Assembly: GCA_964531335.1 (NCBI GenBank)
Contig: CAZHEV010000008.1
Coordinates: forward strand, 51,037 to 115,036
DNA from: CAZHEV01 sp964531335 [NCBI: uncultured bacterium]
GTDB taxonomy: Bacteria; Eisenbacteria; RBG-16-71-46; CAZHEV01
Length of the DNA: 64,000 nt
Direction of reading: 5' to 3'
Shown: piece by piece, positions 35,451-44,022 of the stretch
Numbering within the stretch: the stretch's first letter is position 1
Layout of the letters: every line of letters begins with the position of its first letter
The notes under the pieces: generated by a model
What the model was told of the DNA's origin: nothing
What the model saw: the letters and a program-made list of their open reading frames with translations, nothing else
Databases searched by the model: none
Made by a program: the position numbers and the translations under genes

Positions 35451-36609
35451 CGGGCGCAAGAAGGTTAACGGAGAGACAGCCGCTTCCCTTGCGGTCCTGA
35501 TTGCGGTTTTGGCCCTGATCCTGTACTTCGGCGGATGCTCCGGATCGACCATCGGATATACCTACTCCTCGGCCTCGTGGCCCACGCAGGGCGGTGACGT
35601 TCAAAGGACGGGAGCGCTCGGAGCCGAGGCGCATCCTCCATTCTTCCTGAAGTGGAAGGCCGACGCCGGGCTGGCGCCCGTGGGGCACCTGGCCGTTCTA
35701 GAGGACGCGATCGCCGGGTGTTTCCTGCGGCGCACCGTGGCGCTGTACGCTCTGGACTCGGGAAGGACGCTCTGGCGGAGGAACCTGCGAACCGATCCTT
35801 CCTCCGGCCCTTCGGCGTCGGACGGACTCATGTATCTATCAACCGATATACCTGAAGGCAGGATCCAGTGCCTGCACATCAAGGACGGCAAGACGCTTTG
35901 GTGGTCCGAGACGGGCGAGACCGACGGCGCCCCCACCGCCGCCAACGGGTTCGTGTACGCATGCGCCAGGAACGGGCGCTTGCTCCGGCTCGGCCCGCGG
36001 GACGGGAAGATACACTGGAGAAGCCGCGTAGCACAGCTCGGGGGGGCCTCCCCCGCGGTTGTCTCCGACATCGGGGTGGTCACGACTCTGGGGGACAGCG
36101 TGGTGGCGTTCCGCCCGGACACCGGAGAGACGAGCTGGCGCTACCAGGCGGGCTCGGCGCAGTTCGGCAGTGCCGCCGTCAAGGGCGGGCGCTGTTACCT
36201 CTCTGCAAACGAGGGGTTAGCCGTCTGCCTGGAGCTCGAATCCGGAAAAGAGATCTGGCGCAGGCCCCTGGGAGGCAGGAGCATGTCGAGTCCGGCCGTC
36301 CGCGAGGGCAGCGTCTACTTCACGGACCTGTCCGGGCGACTGAGCTGCTTCGACGCGGCTACCGGGGAGACGACCTGGGAGACGGCCGAAGACGCGCCGT
36401 TGAGAGCCGGACCCGCCGTGACCTCGTACTATGTCTATACCGCCGGAATGGGCGGAAGGGTTTCCTGCTACGACAGGGAGACCGGCGAGCCTCTCTGGAC
36501 ACAGGTCATGGAAGAATCGTTCGAAACCCCTCCCGTCATCGCGGAGATGTATCTGGTCGTAGTCTCCTCCGAGGGTACCATCTATTGCTTCAAGGAAGAG
36601 ATCCGCTGA
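35422..36609 (+). CDS. PQQ-like (BamB-type) beta-propeller lipoprotein
   Basis: About 395 residues. I choose TTG 35422 (AAGGAAATGGAAG before it), which overlaps the end of the barrel gene by 29 bases. Residues GRKKVNGETAASL precede a hydrophobic stretch ending YFGGC, a lipobox. Seven or so repeats follow with the PQQ-enzyme signature (DSGRTLWRRNLRTD; DGKTLWWSETGETDGAP; DTGETSWRYQAGSAQFGS; ESGKEIWRRPLGG; ATGETTWETAEDAP; ETGEPLWTQVMEE). BamB-type propellers scaffold beta-barrel assembly, which fits the Omp85-like barrel upstream; that is an inference. Confidence 0.8.
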   Translation: MTYPWVGTSSGRKKVNGETAASLAVLIAVLALILYFGGCSGSTIGYTYSSASWPTQGGDVQRTGALGAEAHPPFFLKWKADAGLAPVGHLAVLEDAIAGCFLRRTVALYALDSGRTLWRRNLRTDPSSGPSASDGLMYLSTDIPEGRIQCLHIKDGKTLWWSETGETDGAPTAANGFVYACARNGRLLRLGPRDGKIHWRSRVAQLGGASPAVVSDIGVVTTLGDSVVAFRPDTGETSWRYQAGSAQFGSAAVKGGRCYLSANEGLAVCLELESGKEIWRRPLGGRSMSSPAVREGSVYFTDLSGRLSCFDAATGETTWETAEDAPLRAGPAVTSYYVYTAGMGGRVSCYDRETGEPLWTQVMEESFETPPVIAEMYLVVVSSEGTIYCFKEEIR

Positions 36610-37451
36610 CGGCGCTTCTCGCGGCGGTCCTCGTCGCGGCCTCCGCGTCCCCCGCGGCCGCCGCCGGGGACGCTCCCAACCTCCGGGAATCCTCCGGAGG
36701 GAGCGCCTACGGTTACATCTCGGTAACATGCGGCGACCATCGCATGTTCGTCACCCTGGACCGCGGTGCTCCAAGGGAATGCCCCATAGACAGCGCCCGC
36801 GTCGATCCTGGATACCACGTCCTTCGCGCATGGCCGGCCGCGGGCCGCAGGTTCACGGCCGTCTCTTTGAAGCGCGAGGTCTATGTAGGCGGCGGCGTCG
36901 AAACAAAAGTGGATCTCTCCGAGGCACGATGGGTGCGCATAGAGACCGACCCCTTCGGGGCCACCGTCTTGCGCGGGAGCGCGCCCCTGGGCGAGACACC
37001 TATCACGGTGGTAGTGTGCCCCGGCGATCCGCCGCTGACCATAGAGCGCGAGGGTTACAGGATGGTTTTTCTGACGTCCGAATCCGTCCTGAGCGGTCCC
37101 TCGCCGAGAAGGGTGACCCTGGAGCCGGCCGATCGCGGAGCGGCCTCCACGATAGTGCAAACGGCCGGGGCCGATAAAGGAGGCCGGTCCGGTTGGACCA
37201 CGCTTCTCACCGGCGTTACCGTGGTCGGTTCGGCCACCGCCGCCGTCGTATTCAAGAAGCAGGCCGATGACGCATTCGACGAGTATCGAACCACCGGTGA
37301 CCCAGAGGAGATGAGGGATCTCTTTGACAGGGCCGAGAGCCTCGACAGTTGGTCCGTCGCGAGCTGGATCGTGAGCGAGGTGGCCCTGGGAGTGCTGTTG
37401 TACCGGCTTCTCCACGAAGAGGAGAGCGAGAGGAAGGTGGGAAGCCCATGA
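36585..37451 (+). CDS. PEGA-domain exported protein
   Basis: About 288 residues. It starts at TTG 36585 (GAGGG ten bases upstream) inside the end of the propeller gene. Signal peptide LTALLAAVLVAASASPAAAA. Residues 50-110 form a beta-sandwich resembling PEGA-like repeats, and RWVRIETDPFGATVLRGSAP, then TPITVVVCPGDPPLTIEREG, is a clear PEGA domain. Two hydrophobic helices near the C-terminus flank the polar segment KKQADDAFDEYRTTGDPEEM, a layout seen in many surface-associated proteins with membrane tails. Its function is unknown. Its stop overlaps the ATG of the next gene by four bases. Confidence 0.7.
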   Translation: MLQGRDPLTALLAAVLVAASASPAAAAGDAPNLRESSGGSAYGYISVTCGDHRMFVTLDRGAPRECPIDSARVDPGYHVLRAWPAAGRRFTAVSLKREVYVGGGVETKVDLSEARWVRIETDPFGATVLRGSAPLGETPITVVVCPGDPPLTIEREGYRMVFLTSESVLSGPSPRRVTLEPADRGAASTIVQTAGADKGGRSGWTTLLTGVTVVGSATAAVVFKKQADDAFDEYRTTGDPEEMRDLFDRAESLDSWSVASWIVSEVALGVLLYRLLHEEESERKVGSP

Positions 37452-38683
37452 GACCCTTGGCCTTGGTCGCCGCGTTGATGGCAGCGGTCATCGCCGGCGG
37501 TTGCGACACAAGGGCGCCGAACAATCCCTTCGACCCGCGCAATCCCGAGACCGGCGGCAGGCCGAATTTTCTGACGGCCGTCGCCCGAAACGGCTTCGCC
37601 GACCTGCGATGGCAGGACGGCGGCATGCGGGACATCGAGAGCTTCAGCGTTCACAGGGGCACCGATCCCGACACGCTGGAGATGGTGGCCGCCCTGCCCG
37701 CGGTACGGCGGACGCTCCGTGACGGAGGCCTGGCGCCCGGCGTCACCTACTACTACGCGATCGGATTCAACTTCGAAGGAGGCGGGCCGCTTCTGACAGC
37801 CCCGGTGCCGGCCACGCCCGGCCCCGACGTCCCTTGGGCGCTTGACTCGGCGAGCTCCCCCCTCGTTCTTCTCAGCGCCGACGGCCGCGCCGCCGTATCA
37901 CGATACGGCGAAGGACACGACTTCATCGATCTGTCGGTCGAGTCGTCGTCGTCTTGGGCCTGGTGCGTCGACGCGGCGGCGGGCGTTCTCGTGGCGTACG
38001 ACGAAGACGGAGCCCTTCGGGCCGTCCTCGACGACTTCGCCTTTCCGACGCGGGTCTCGGCCGATCCCCGGGACGGCGGCGTATGGATAGTGTCTTACGA
38101 CGCCGGCACCTTGACGCGCGTTGACGTCCGCTTCACCAGAGAGGTGGTAGACGACACGCTCAGCGGGCCGCTCGATGTCGAGGCGGCCCCGACCGGCGGA
38201 TGCTGGGTGTCCGACGACCTCGGACAGATACACAGATATTACCCTTCGGGCTCCAGGACCACCGTCGCCGGCCTTTCGTGGCCGGCGGCGCTTTCCGACG
38301 TCGGCCGAGAGGAGGTCTGGGCCGCCGACCCCGTCGCCCGCGAGGCGGTGCGCGTGTCCCCGGAAGGCGTTCTCGCGCGCACCGGCGGTCTCGACGGACC
38401 GTTCGACGTAGCAGCCCTCCCCCAGGGCGGATGCTGGATAGCGGACCGAAAACGAGTGCTGAAGGTCGACCGCGACGGAGAGGTCCTTCTGACCGTGGGT
38501 GGATTCGATGGAGCGAGAGCGGTGAGCTTCAACCCCAGGACCGGGGAATGCTGGGTGGCCGATCCGCCGGCCGACAAGATAGTGCGAATCGACGCGGAGG
38601 GGGAGCGCGTCGTCGAGATGGAGCAGCTTGTCTCGCCCTTCGCGATAGCCGGCCGATGGAGCGGCACCCCCACCTCCCGCTGA
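37448..38683 (+). CDS. NHL-type beta-propeller lipoprotein with Fn3-like N-domain
   Basis: 411 residues. Lipobox AVIAGGC (Cys19), then a conserved-looking NNPFDPRNPETGG often seen just after the anchor in exported FCB-type lipoproteins. Residues 45-115 resemble a fibronectin type III domain (ADLRWQDGGMRDIESFSVHR, then PGVTYYYAIGFNFEGG). Residues 125-400 form a propeller with Trp-rich repeats (GGVWIVSYDAGTLTRVD; GGCWVSDDLGQIHRYYPSG; EVWAADPVAREAVRVSPEG; GECWVADPPADKIVRIDAEG). It is the fourth member of the overlapping operon, probably a surface or periplasmic scaffold. Confidence 0.75.
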   Translation: MRPLALVAALMAAVIAGGCDTRAPNNPFDPRNPETGGRPNFLTAVARNGFADLRWQDGGMRDIESFSVHRGTDPDTLEMVAALPAVRRTLRDGGLAPGVTYYYAIGFNFEGGGPLLTAPVPATPGPDVPWALDSASSPLVLLSADGRAAVSRYGEGHDFIDLSVESSSSWAWCVDAAAGVLVAYDEDGALRAVLDDFAFPTRVSADPRDGGVWIVSYDAGTLTRVDVRFTREVVDDTLSGPLDVEAAPTGGCWVSDDLGQIHRYYPSGSRTTVAGLSWPAALSDVGREEVWAADPVAREAVRVSPEGVLARTGGLDGPFDVAALPQGGCWIADRKRVLKVDRDGEVLLTVGGFDGARAVSFNPRTGECWVADPPADKIVRIDAEGERVVEMEQLVSPFAIAGRWSGTPTSR

Positions 38684-38761
38684 CATGGCAGGCGGCGCGC
38701 CCTGCCCCTTGGATCAGGGCGCGCTCCCTCGGAAAGCGCCGTCCGGGGCCCGGGTGGTTCC

Positions 38762-38790
38762 TTGACAGGCCCCGCCCCCCGGTGTTACCG
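38762..38790 (+). promoter_or_regulatory. Promoter of the YIP1 gene
   Basis: TTGACA (38762-38767), 17-base spacer, TTACCG (38785-38790), about 60 bases before ATG 38851; AAAAGGAGG precedes the start. Confidence 0.6.
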
Positions 38791-38850
38791 TGCGGGGCTG
38801 GTTGAATGTCCGCAGTCTTGCGGCCGCTGTGTCCCTAAAAGGAGGTCGTC

Positions 38851-39597
38851 ATGGCACAACTAGACTATCCCACAAGCGGTGCGGGAGAGGAAGGAGTTGA
38901 GGAAGCGGGCTTCTTCACCAGGTGGATGTGGGTATACTTCAGCCCGCGTAAAGCTTTCACCGCCGTGTCGCGGCGCCCGAGATGGGTCGTGCCCTTCGTG
39001 CTGCTCATCGTCCTGTCAGCGGCGATGGCCCACGTGACCGCCCCTATCAACAGGGAGCACATGGCCCAGAGAATAGAGAACAGCGACTCCATCCCGGAGG
39101 AACAGAAGGACCAGGTGCTCGAAAGGATGGCGGGCGGTGGTTCCACCATCAGCCAGTTGGTGAGAATCGGGGGAAGCGCGGTGGTTATAGCGGTAATGCT
39201 CTCCGCCCTGGGCGGGATCTTCCTCCTGATCAACAACATGATTTTCGGGGGAAGCGCGCGCTACGCCCAGACGTTGGGGGCGGCGGTTTACACCTGCCTG
39301 ATATGGATACCGTCATGGATAGTCAAAGTGCCGCTCATGTTCGCCCAGAATACGGTGAACGTCACCATAGGGCCCGCCGCGTTCTTGCCGGCCGAGGCCG
39401 AGGGCGGCTTTCTGTGGGCGGCCCTCACCAGGCTGGACGTCTTCGGCATCTGGCATATAATTCTCGCGTGCATAGCGCTTTCCTGCATCGGAGGGTACTC
39501 GGCGAAGAAGGCGTCCGCGGCCGTGATCCCTCTGTGGCTCATCTACTCGGTTATCGTCACGGTATTTACATGGTTCGGCTACAAACAGCTTGGATAG
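38851..39597 (+). CDS. YIP1-family integral membrane protein
   Basis: 248 residues. The cytosolic N-terminus (to about 45) carries WMWVYFSPRKAFTAVSRRPR, which matches the YIP1-domain opening in bacterial homologues (iF.sP...f..l...P.w..p). Five membrane segments follow (PFVLLIVLSAAMAHV; VVIAVMLSALGGIFLLINNM; LGAAVYTCLIWIPSWIVKVP; IILACIALSCIGGYSA; AVIPLWLIYSVIVTVFTWFG). Bacterial YIP1 proteins have no settled function; they are often found next to secretion and lipid genes. It ends 17 bases before argF and may be co-transcribed with it. Confidence 0.75.
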   Translation: MAQLDYPTSGAGEEGVEEAGFFTRWMWVYFSPRKAFTAVSRRPRWVVPFVLLIVLSAAMAHVTAPINREHMAQRIENSDSIPEEQKDQVLERMAGGGSTISQLVRIGGSAVVIAVMLSALGGIFLLINNMIFGGSARYAQTLGAAVYTCLIWIPSWIVKVPLMFAQNTVNVTIGPAAFLPAEAEGGFLWAALTRLDVFGIWHIILACIALSCIGGYSAKKASAAVIPLWLIYSVIVTVFTWFGYKQLG

Positions 39598-39613
39598 CGG
39601 AGAGGGAGAAGGC

Positions 39614-40540
39614 GTGGCGAAAAGGGATTTCCTGGCTATAACGGACTGGGACAGGGACAAGCTCCTCAAGGTGATCGAGAGATCTCTCGACATGAAAAGG
39701 GACACCAAGAAGGGCGTGGAGTACAGGCCGCTGGAGAGGAAGATGATGGCCATGGTGTTCGAGAAGCCCTCTCTGCGGACCAGGGTGTCTTTCGAGATGG
39801 CGATGCATCAGCTCGGCGGCGGGGCCGTCAACCTGCCGCCGACGGAGATCCAGATGGGGACGCGCGAGTCCCTCCCGGACGTGGCGCGCGTGCTGGGCCG
39901 TTACGTCGATTGCATCATGGCCAGGGTCTTCTCGCACGACAAGGTGACCGGCTTGGGCGTCCACTCGCCGGTGCCCGTGATAAACGGCCTTTCGGATTAC
40001 AACCACCCCTGTCAGGTCGTGTGCGACCTGCTGACGATACTCGAGGCCAAGGGGGTGATCGAGGGACTGAAGGTCGCGTACGTCGGAGACGGGAACAACG
40101 TCGCCAACTCATGGCTCAACGCCGCCTCCCGCCTGCGTTTCGATCTCTCGCTCGTGATTCCCAGAGGCTACGAGCCTGACGAGGCCACGCTGAAGCGGGC
40201 CGCGTCCGAGGCCACCGGGTCGGTGTCGCTGACCCCCTCCGTGGAGGAAGGGCTGAGCGGCGCCGACGTCGTGTACACGGATGTCTGGGCCAGCATGGGC
40301 CAGGAGTCCGAAGCCAAGCGCAAGAGGCGGGATCTGGAGGCATACAGGATCGACGCGAAGCTGATGTCGTTCGCGAAGAAGGACGCCGTCGTCATGCACT
40401 GCCTCCCGGCCCATCGCGGTGAGGAGATCAGCGACGAGGTCATCGACGGGCCGCAGTCGATCGTCTTCGACCAAGCCGAGAATAGACTTCACGGACAAAA
40501 AGGCATAGTATGTGAATTGATGATGGAGGATTGGACTTAG
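39614..40540 (+). CDS. argF: Ornithine carbamoyltransferase
   Basis: 308 residues. It catalyses ornithine plus carbamoyl phosphate to citrulline in arginine synthesis. Both halves are clear: the carbamoyl-phosphate loop FEKPSLRTRVSFEMAMHQLG (the usual S-T-R-T-R reads S-L-R-T-R), HPCQVVCDLLTILE, VAYVGDGNNVANSWLNAA, YTDVWASMGQE for the ornithine loop, and MHCLPAHRGEEISDEV. N-acetylornithine or succinylornithine variants cannot be excluded by eye; DVWASMGQE favours classical OTCase. GTG 39614 follows GGAGAGGGAG. No other arginine genes are in the window. Confidence 0.88.
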   Translation: MAKRDFLAITDWDRDKLLKVIERSLDMKRDTKKGVEYRPLERKMMAMVFEKPSLRTRVSFEMAMHQLGGGAVNLPPTEIQMGTRESLPDVARVLGRYVDCIMARVFSHDKVTGLGVHSPVPVINGLSDYNHPCQVVCDLLTILEAKGVIEGLKVAYVGDGNNVANSWLNAASRLRFDLSLVIPRGYEPDEATLKRAASEATGSVSLTPSVEEGLSGADVVYTDVWASMGQESEAKRKRRDLEAYRIDAKLMSFAKKDAVVMHCLPAHRGEEISDEVIDGPQSIVFDQAENRLHGQKGIVCELMMEDWT

Positions 40541-40595
40541 GCGTACGCCGCCTCGGCCGGTTGCGTCCGTACGAACCGCCAGAGAGAAGACCCGC

Positions 40596-41831
40596 GTGAA
40601 GCAGGACTACAGCGCATTCGCTCTCCTCGACCCTGATTTCTCGAAGAAAAACCGAGGCCAGTTCAGAGTGCTTTTGCGGCTCTACAGGGACATGGCCTCC
40701 GCGCCCGAGAGATACAACTATCATGTCAACAAGCTGTTGAACCCATTCGTGCTCGATTTGCCCCTCAAGGCCAACCTGGAGACCGTCGGGTTCTACCTGC
40801 GCGAGGCCGAGGCTTACCTGCAGGGCCTTCTGGACTTGTTGCCGGAGGAGGCCCGGGACTCGTTCGGCCACCACCTGGAGGTGGCCTCCTGCGACGATCC
40901 GTTGACGCTGATGAAAATGTCTTTCACGCCCGGAAACAGGCGAAGGGCCTTCGAGGCCCAGCGCAAGCTGTACCTCGCGAAATTGATATTCGACATCGAT
41001 AGGTGTCGCGACGTTCAGGATGGCCTGGAACACAAGTCCTACCTCGAGTCGACCCTCGAGGAAAGACTGTGGTCGAGGACCATATCCACGGAACGCCGTG
41101 AGATATGGTACAACATGAGCACCGACGGCGTCTCGATGGAATACACCGAGGACCAGGCCAGGCCGGACCAGGAGTGCTGGCAGTTCGACGTCAGGAGGAT
41201 CCTTCCCCTCTCGGGCGACCAATCATACCCCATCCACGTCTACTACAACCGCACTCGATTCAAGAAAGAGGTGCTTCCGTTCGAGTACTTCGCCGGGCGA
41301 AGGGAGTACAAGGTTCACGAGCAGAGGAAGTGGTACCAACTGAAGGGAAGGCGAAACGGGGGAATCCTGAGCAAGATGATCAGAAAGGGCGAGAACAATC
41401 CCAGGAACATAAGCGACATATTGGGGTCGATGTTCATCGTCCACGACAAACGTCAGGTCAAGGGCTTGCTCGACCTGCTATACGATATACTGGGTGCGCC
41501 CTACAAGTGGTACGACGTGGTCGACACCATAAACAGGCCGGAGGACAGGCAGCTTCTGGACAGGCATTCCGCCCCCGGCTACGAAGTGTACAAGGGCGAC
41601 GTGGATATTCTCTATCCCACGGGCTGGAAGCACTCCCTGGCCTACGCGTTCAGAGTGGAGATCCAGATCTACACGCTGGAGGGATACCTGCGCACGATCC
41701 ACAGCGCGCACTACGCCAGCCACCAGGAGTTGAAAAGAAGGCAGTTCCTCGACGGCCTCCTGCCGATCATATTTCCGCCCGCCGTCTACGGCGAACGACA
41801 GGTGGACGCGGCCGCCCTGAGTCGAGGGTGA
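40596..41831 (+). CDS. Divergent RelA/SpoT-like protein with unknown helical N-domain
   Basis: 411 residues with no signal or membrane segment. Residues 1-200 are helical and unrecognised. Residues 240-390 resemble the RelA/SpoT nucleotidyltransferase fold: GGILSKMIRKGENNPRNISD, then ILGSMFIVHDKRQV (substrate-loop region), and later AFRVEIQIYTLEGYLRTIHS with AHYASHQELKRRQF, matching the vEiQiRT...a.H.YK tract. The middle PGYEVYKGDVDILYP sits where synthetases have GYqSLH; Ser-Leu-His is absent. A cytosolic (p)ppGpp-related or other nucleotidyl-transfer role is inference only. It starts 55 bases after argF at a GTG. Confidence 0.5.
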   Translation: MKQDYSAFALLDPDFSKKNRGQFRVLLRLYRDMASAPERYNYHVNKLLNPFVLDLPLKANLETVGFYLREAEAYLQGLLDLLPEEARDSFGHHLEVASCDDPLTLMKMSFTPGNRRRAFEAQRKLYLAKLIFDIDRCRDVQDGLEHKSYLESTLEERLWSRTISTERREIWYNMSTDGVSMEYTEDQARPDQECWQFDVRRILPLSGDQSYPIHVYYNRTRFKKEVLPFEYFAGRREYKVHEQRKWYQLKGRRNGGILSKMIRKGENNPRNISDILGSMFIVHDKRQVKGLLDLLYDILGAPYKWYDVVDTINRPEDRQLLDRHSAPGYEVYKGDVDILYPTGWKHSLAYAFRVEIQIYTLEGYLRTIHSAHYASHQELKRRQFLDGLLPIIFPPAVYGERQVDAAALSRG

Positions 41832-41891
41832 CGGACATCGGATGCGCCGGAAGCTCCGCCCGAGGCGCGGTCCCGCTACCCGGCCGGAGGC

Positions 41892-42134
41892 CTACAATCC
41901 ATCCAGGTAGGCTTCGACCAGCTCCCGGGCCCTGGTCTCGAACTTCTCCGGAACGAGCAGGTTGACACCGAGGATGCTGGTGCCGTAACCCGCGCCGGGG
42001 CCGAAGACTCCCACATCCTCGCCCTTCAACATGGAGGGGATCCCCTCCTGCTCGAGGATGTCCTTCATTTGCTCGCCGTACAGCCGGGACGGAAGCATGC
42101 GCACTTTGACCCATTTCACGTTGTCGTCAGACAA
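41892..42134 (-). CDS. DUF2007-like small protein
   Basis: 80 residues. KWVKVRMLPSRLYGEQMKDI is followed by LEQEGIPSMLKGEDVG and LLVPEKFETRARELVEAYLD. This fits the DUF2007 'putative signal-transducing' fold (short beta-alpha-beta with a conserved E.GI....). The start is TTG 42134 with GAGGGGATC just before it. It sits alone, convergent with the RelA/SpoT-like gene. Confidence 0.7.
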   Translation of the reverse strand: MSDDNVKWVKVRMLPSRLYGEQMKDILEQEGIPSMLKGEDVGVFGPGAGYGTSILGVNLLVPEKFETRARELVEAYLDGL

Positions 42135-42247
42135 GATCCCCTCGTATGCTTGGACGTGGAGGCCGATGGGGCACCGGGACTATTGTACCCGCGCTTTAGC
42201 GTTCCCGTCAACAAGACAGGCCGCGGGGGGCGCCGAGCGCCCCGGTG

Positions 42248-42276
42248 TTGACGGCGTCGCCGGCGCCGTTCTAATA
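42248..42276 (+). promoter_or_regulatory. Promoter of the amidohydrolase-DMT operon
   Basis: TTGACG (42248-42253), 17-base spacer, CTAATA (42271-42276), about 38 bases before ATG 42315. Confidence 0.65.
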
Positions 42277-42314
42277 TATTCCGTGCTTGCATCCATGACA
42301 GAGGTATGAGGACT

Positions 42315-43997
42315 ATGAAACGATTTTCGCTGATCGCCGCCCTTTTAGTCTTGATCGTCCCCTCCGGAACAGGTGGAGCCGTGCCCGAATCACCGGAAGC
42401 TATCTTCGTTGCAGACAAGGTCTATACACTGGACCCGGAGCATCCCGTCGCCGAGGCCATCGCCGTCAGGGACGGCCTCATCCATGCCGTCGGATCCAAG
42501 GAGGAGGTGTCCGCGCTCGCAGGGAGCGGAACCGCCGTCCATCACCTCGAGGGCGCGGTCATGGTCCCCGGCCTCGTCGACGCCCACTGCCACCTCATGG
42601 GGCTGGGTCTCGGACTGGACAGGCTTGATTTGACGGGCACCGCGAGCTATCAGGAGATCTTGGACATAGTGGCCGAGAAGGCCTCCTCCACTCCTGCCGG
42701 CGAGTGGATACTGGGACGCGGATGGGACCAGAACGACTGGGAGGACAAGAGCTGGCCGACTGCCGAGGAGCTCAACCGCGTGAGCCCGGAAAACCCTGTA
42801 TATCTCACGCGCATCGACGGGCACGCGGCTCTCGTCAACTCGCCGGCGCTGGATCGCGGCGGGGTCACCGCGGACACCCCTGATCCTCCGGGCGGAAAGA
42901 TTATAAAGGAGCAGGGCAGGCCCATCGGGGTGCTCGTGGATGAGGCCATGGAGCTGGTCGGCGACGCCGTCCCCTCCCCCGCCATCGACGCCAGGAGGAG
43001 GGCGATCCTCCGCGCGGCCGATCTTTGCATCTCGGCCGGCCTGGTTGGCGTTCACGAGGCGGGCGTGACCCGGGAGGTTCTCGAGCTGTACCGCGACATG
43101 TCGGACTCGGGAGAGCTGCCCTTTTCCGTGAACGTCATGATAAGCCGAGAGGACACCACCCTCGGCGAGCTGCTCGAGGCCGGGCCGGAGGTGAGGCGGG
43201 GCGGCTTGCTGACGCTCCGAAGCATAAAGGCATTCGCCGACGGCGCGTTGGGCTCCCGTGGCGCGGCTCTTCTCGAGCCCTACGAGGACGACCCGGGGAA
43301 CAGGGGCCTTTTGATGGTGGAGGAAGACGAGCTGGCGGCCTTGACCGAGAACGCGCTGCGGCACGGCTTCCAGGTGTGCACCCACGCCATAGGTGACCGG
43401 GCCAACAGGGTGGTGCTCGACGCCTACGAGACGGCCATGGAGGCGACCGGCGTAAAGGGCGAGGACGCGAGGCTGAGGGTCGAGCACGCCCAGATCCTCT
43501 CGGCCGAGGACATCCTTCGCCTCGCCCTGCTGGGCGTGGTGGCTTCGGTGCAGCCGACCCACTGCACGTCGGACATGCCCTGGGCGCCCAAGAGGCTCGG
43601 CTCTCACAGGATGCCCGGCGCCTACGCTTACCGGACACTGGTCGAGAGCGGGGCCAGGATCGCCTCCGGCAGCGACTTTCCCGTCGAGTCACACGATCCG
43701 CTGCTCGGCTTCTACGCGGCGGTCACGCGCACCAGGACCAACGGGCTGCCGGTCAACGGATGGAACCCCAGCGAGAAGCTCACCCGCGAACAGGCGCTCG
43801 CATCGTTCACGAAGGGCGCGGCCTATGCGGCCTTCGAGGAGGATATCACCGGCACGCTTTCGCCCGGCAAGAGGGCGGACATTACGGTCCTGAGCGCGGA
43901 CATTATGGAGGTCCCGCCTCAAGAAATATTGGACGCGGAAGTGGTGATGACCGTGATAGGCGGAAGGGTCCTGTATCAACTGGAAGACATCAAATAG
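42315..43997 (+). CDS. Exported amidohydrolase (YtcJ/amidohydrolase_3 family)
   Basis: About 560 residues with a signal peptide (MKRFSLIAALLVLIVPSGTG). It follows the YtcJ layout: the beta-sandwich start IFVADKVYTLDPEHPVAEAI; MVPGLVDAHCHLMGLGLGLD with the HxH metal pair; WILGRGWDQNDWEDKSWPTA; IKAFADGALGSRGAALLEPY; QVCTHAIGDRANRVVLDAYE; RVEHAQILSAEDI; and RIASGSDFPVESHDPLLGFY. Family members hydrolyse amide or N-formyl bonds of diverse small molecules; the substrate is open. ATG 42315 is preferred over 42306 because GAGG then lies ten bases upstream. The DMT transporter follows 25 bases later, suggesting uptake or export of a related compound. Confidence 0.85.
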   Translation: MKRFSLIAALLVLIVPSGTGGAVPESPEAIFVADKVYTLDPEHPVAEAIAVRDGLIHAVGSKEEVSALAGSGTAVHHLEGAVMVPGLVDAHCHLMGLGLGLDRLDLTGTASYQEILDIVAEKASSTPAGEWILGRGWDQNDWEDKSWPTAEELNRVSPENPVYLTRIDGHAALVNSPALDRGGVTADTPDPPGGKIIKEQGRPIGVLVDEAMELVGDAVPSPAIDARRRAILRAADLCISAGLVGVHEAGVTREVLELYRDMSDSGELPFSVNVMISREDTTLGELLEAGPEVRRGGLLTLRSIKAFADGALGSRGAALLEPYEDDPGNRGLLMVEEDELAALTENALRHGFQVCTHAIGDRANRVVLDAYETAMEATGVKGEDARLRVEHAQILSAEDILRLALLGVVASVQPTHCTSDMPWAPKRLGSHRMPGAYAYRTLVESGARIASGSDFPVESHDPLLGFYAAVTRTRTNGLPVNGWNPSEKLTREQALASFTKGAAYAAFEEDITGTLSPGKRADITVLSADIMEVPPQEILDAEVVMTVIGGRVLYQLEDIK

Positions 43998-44022
43998 GAG
44001 ACAGTAGGCCGGCTGAACCTCT

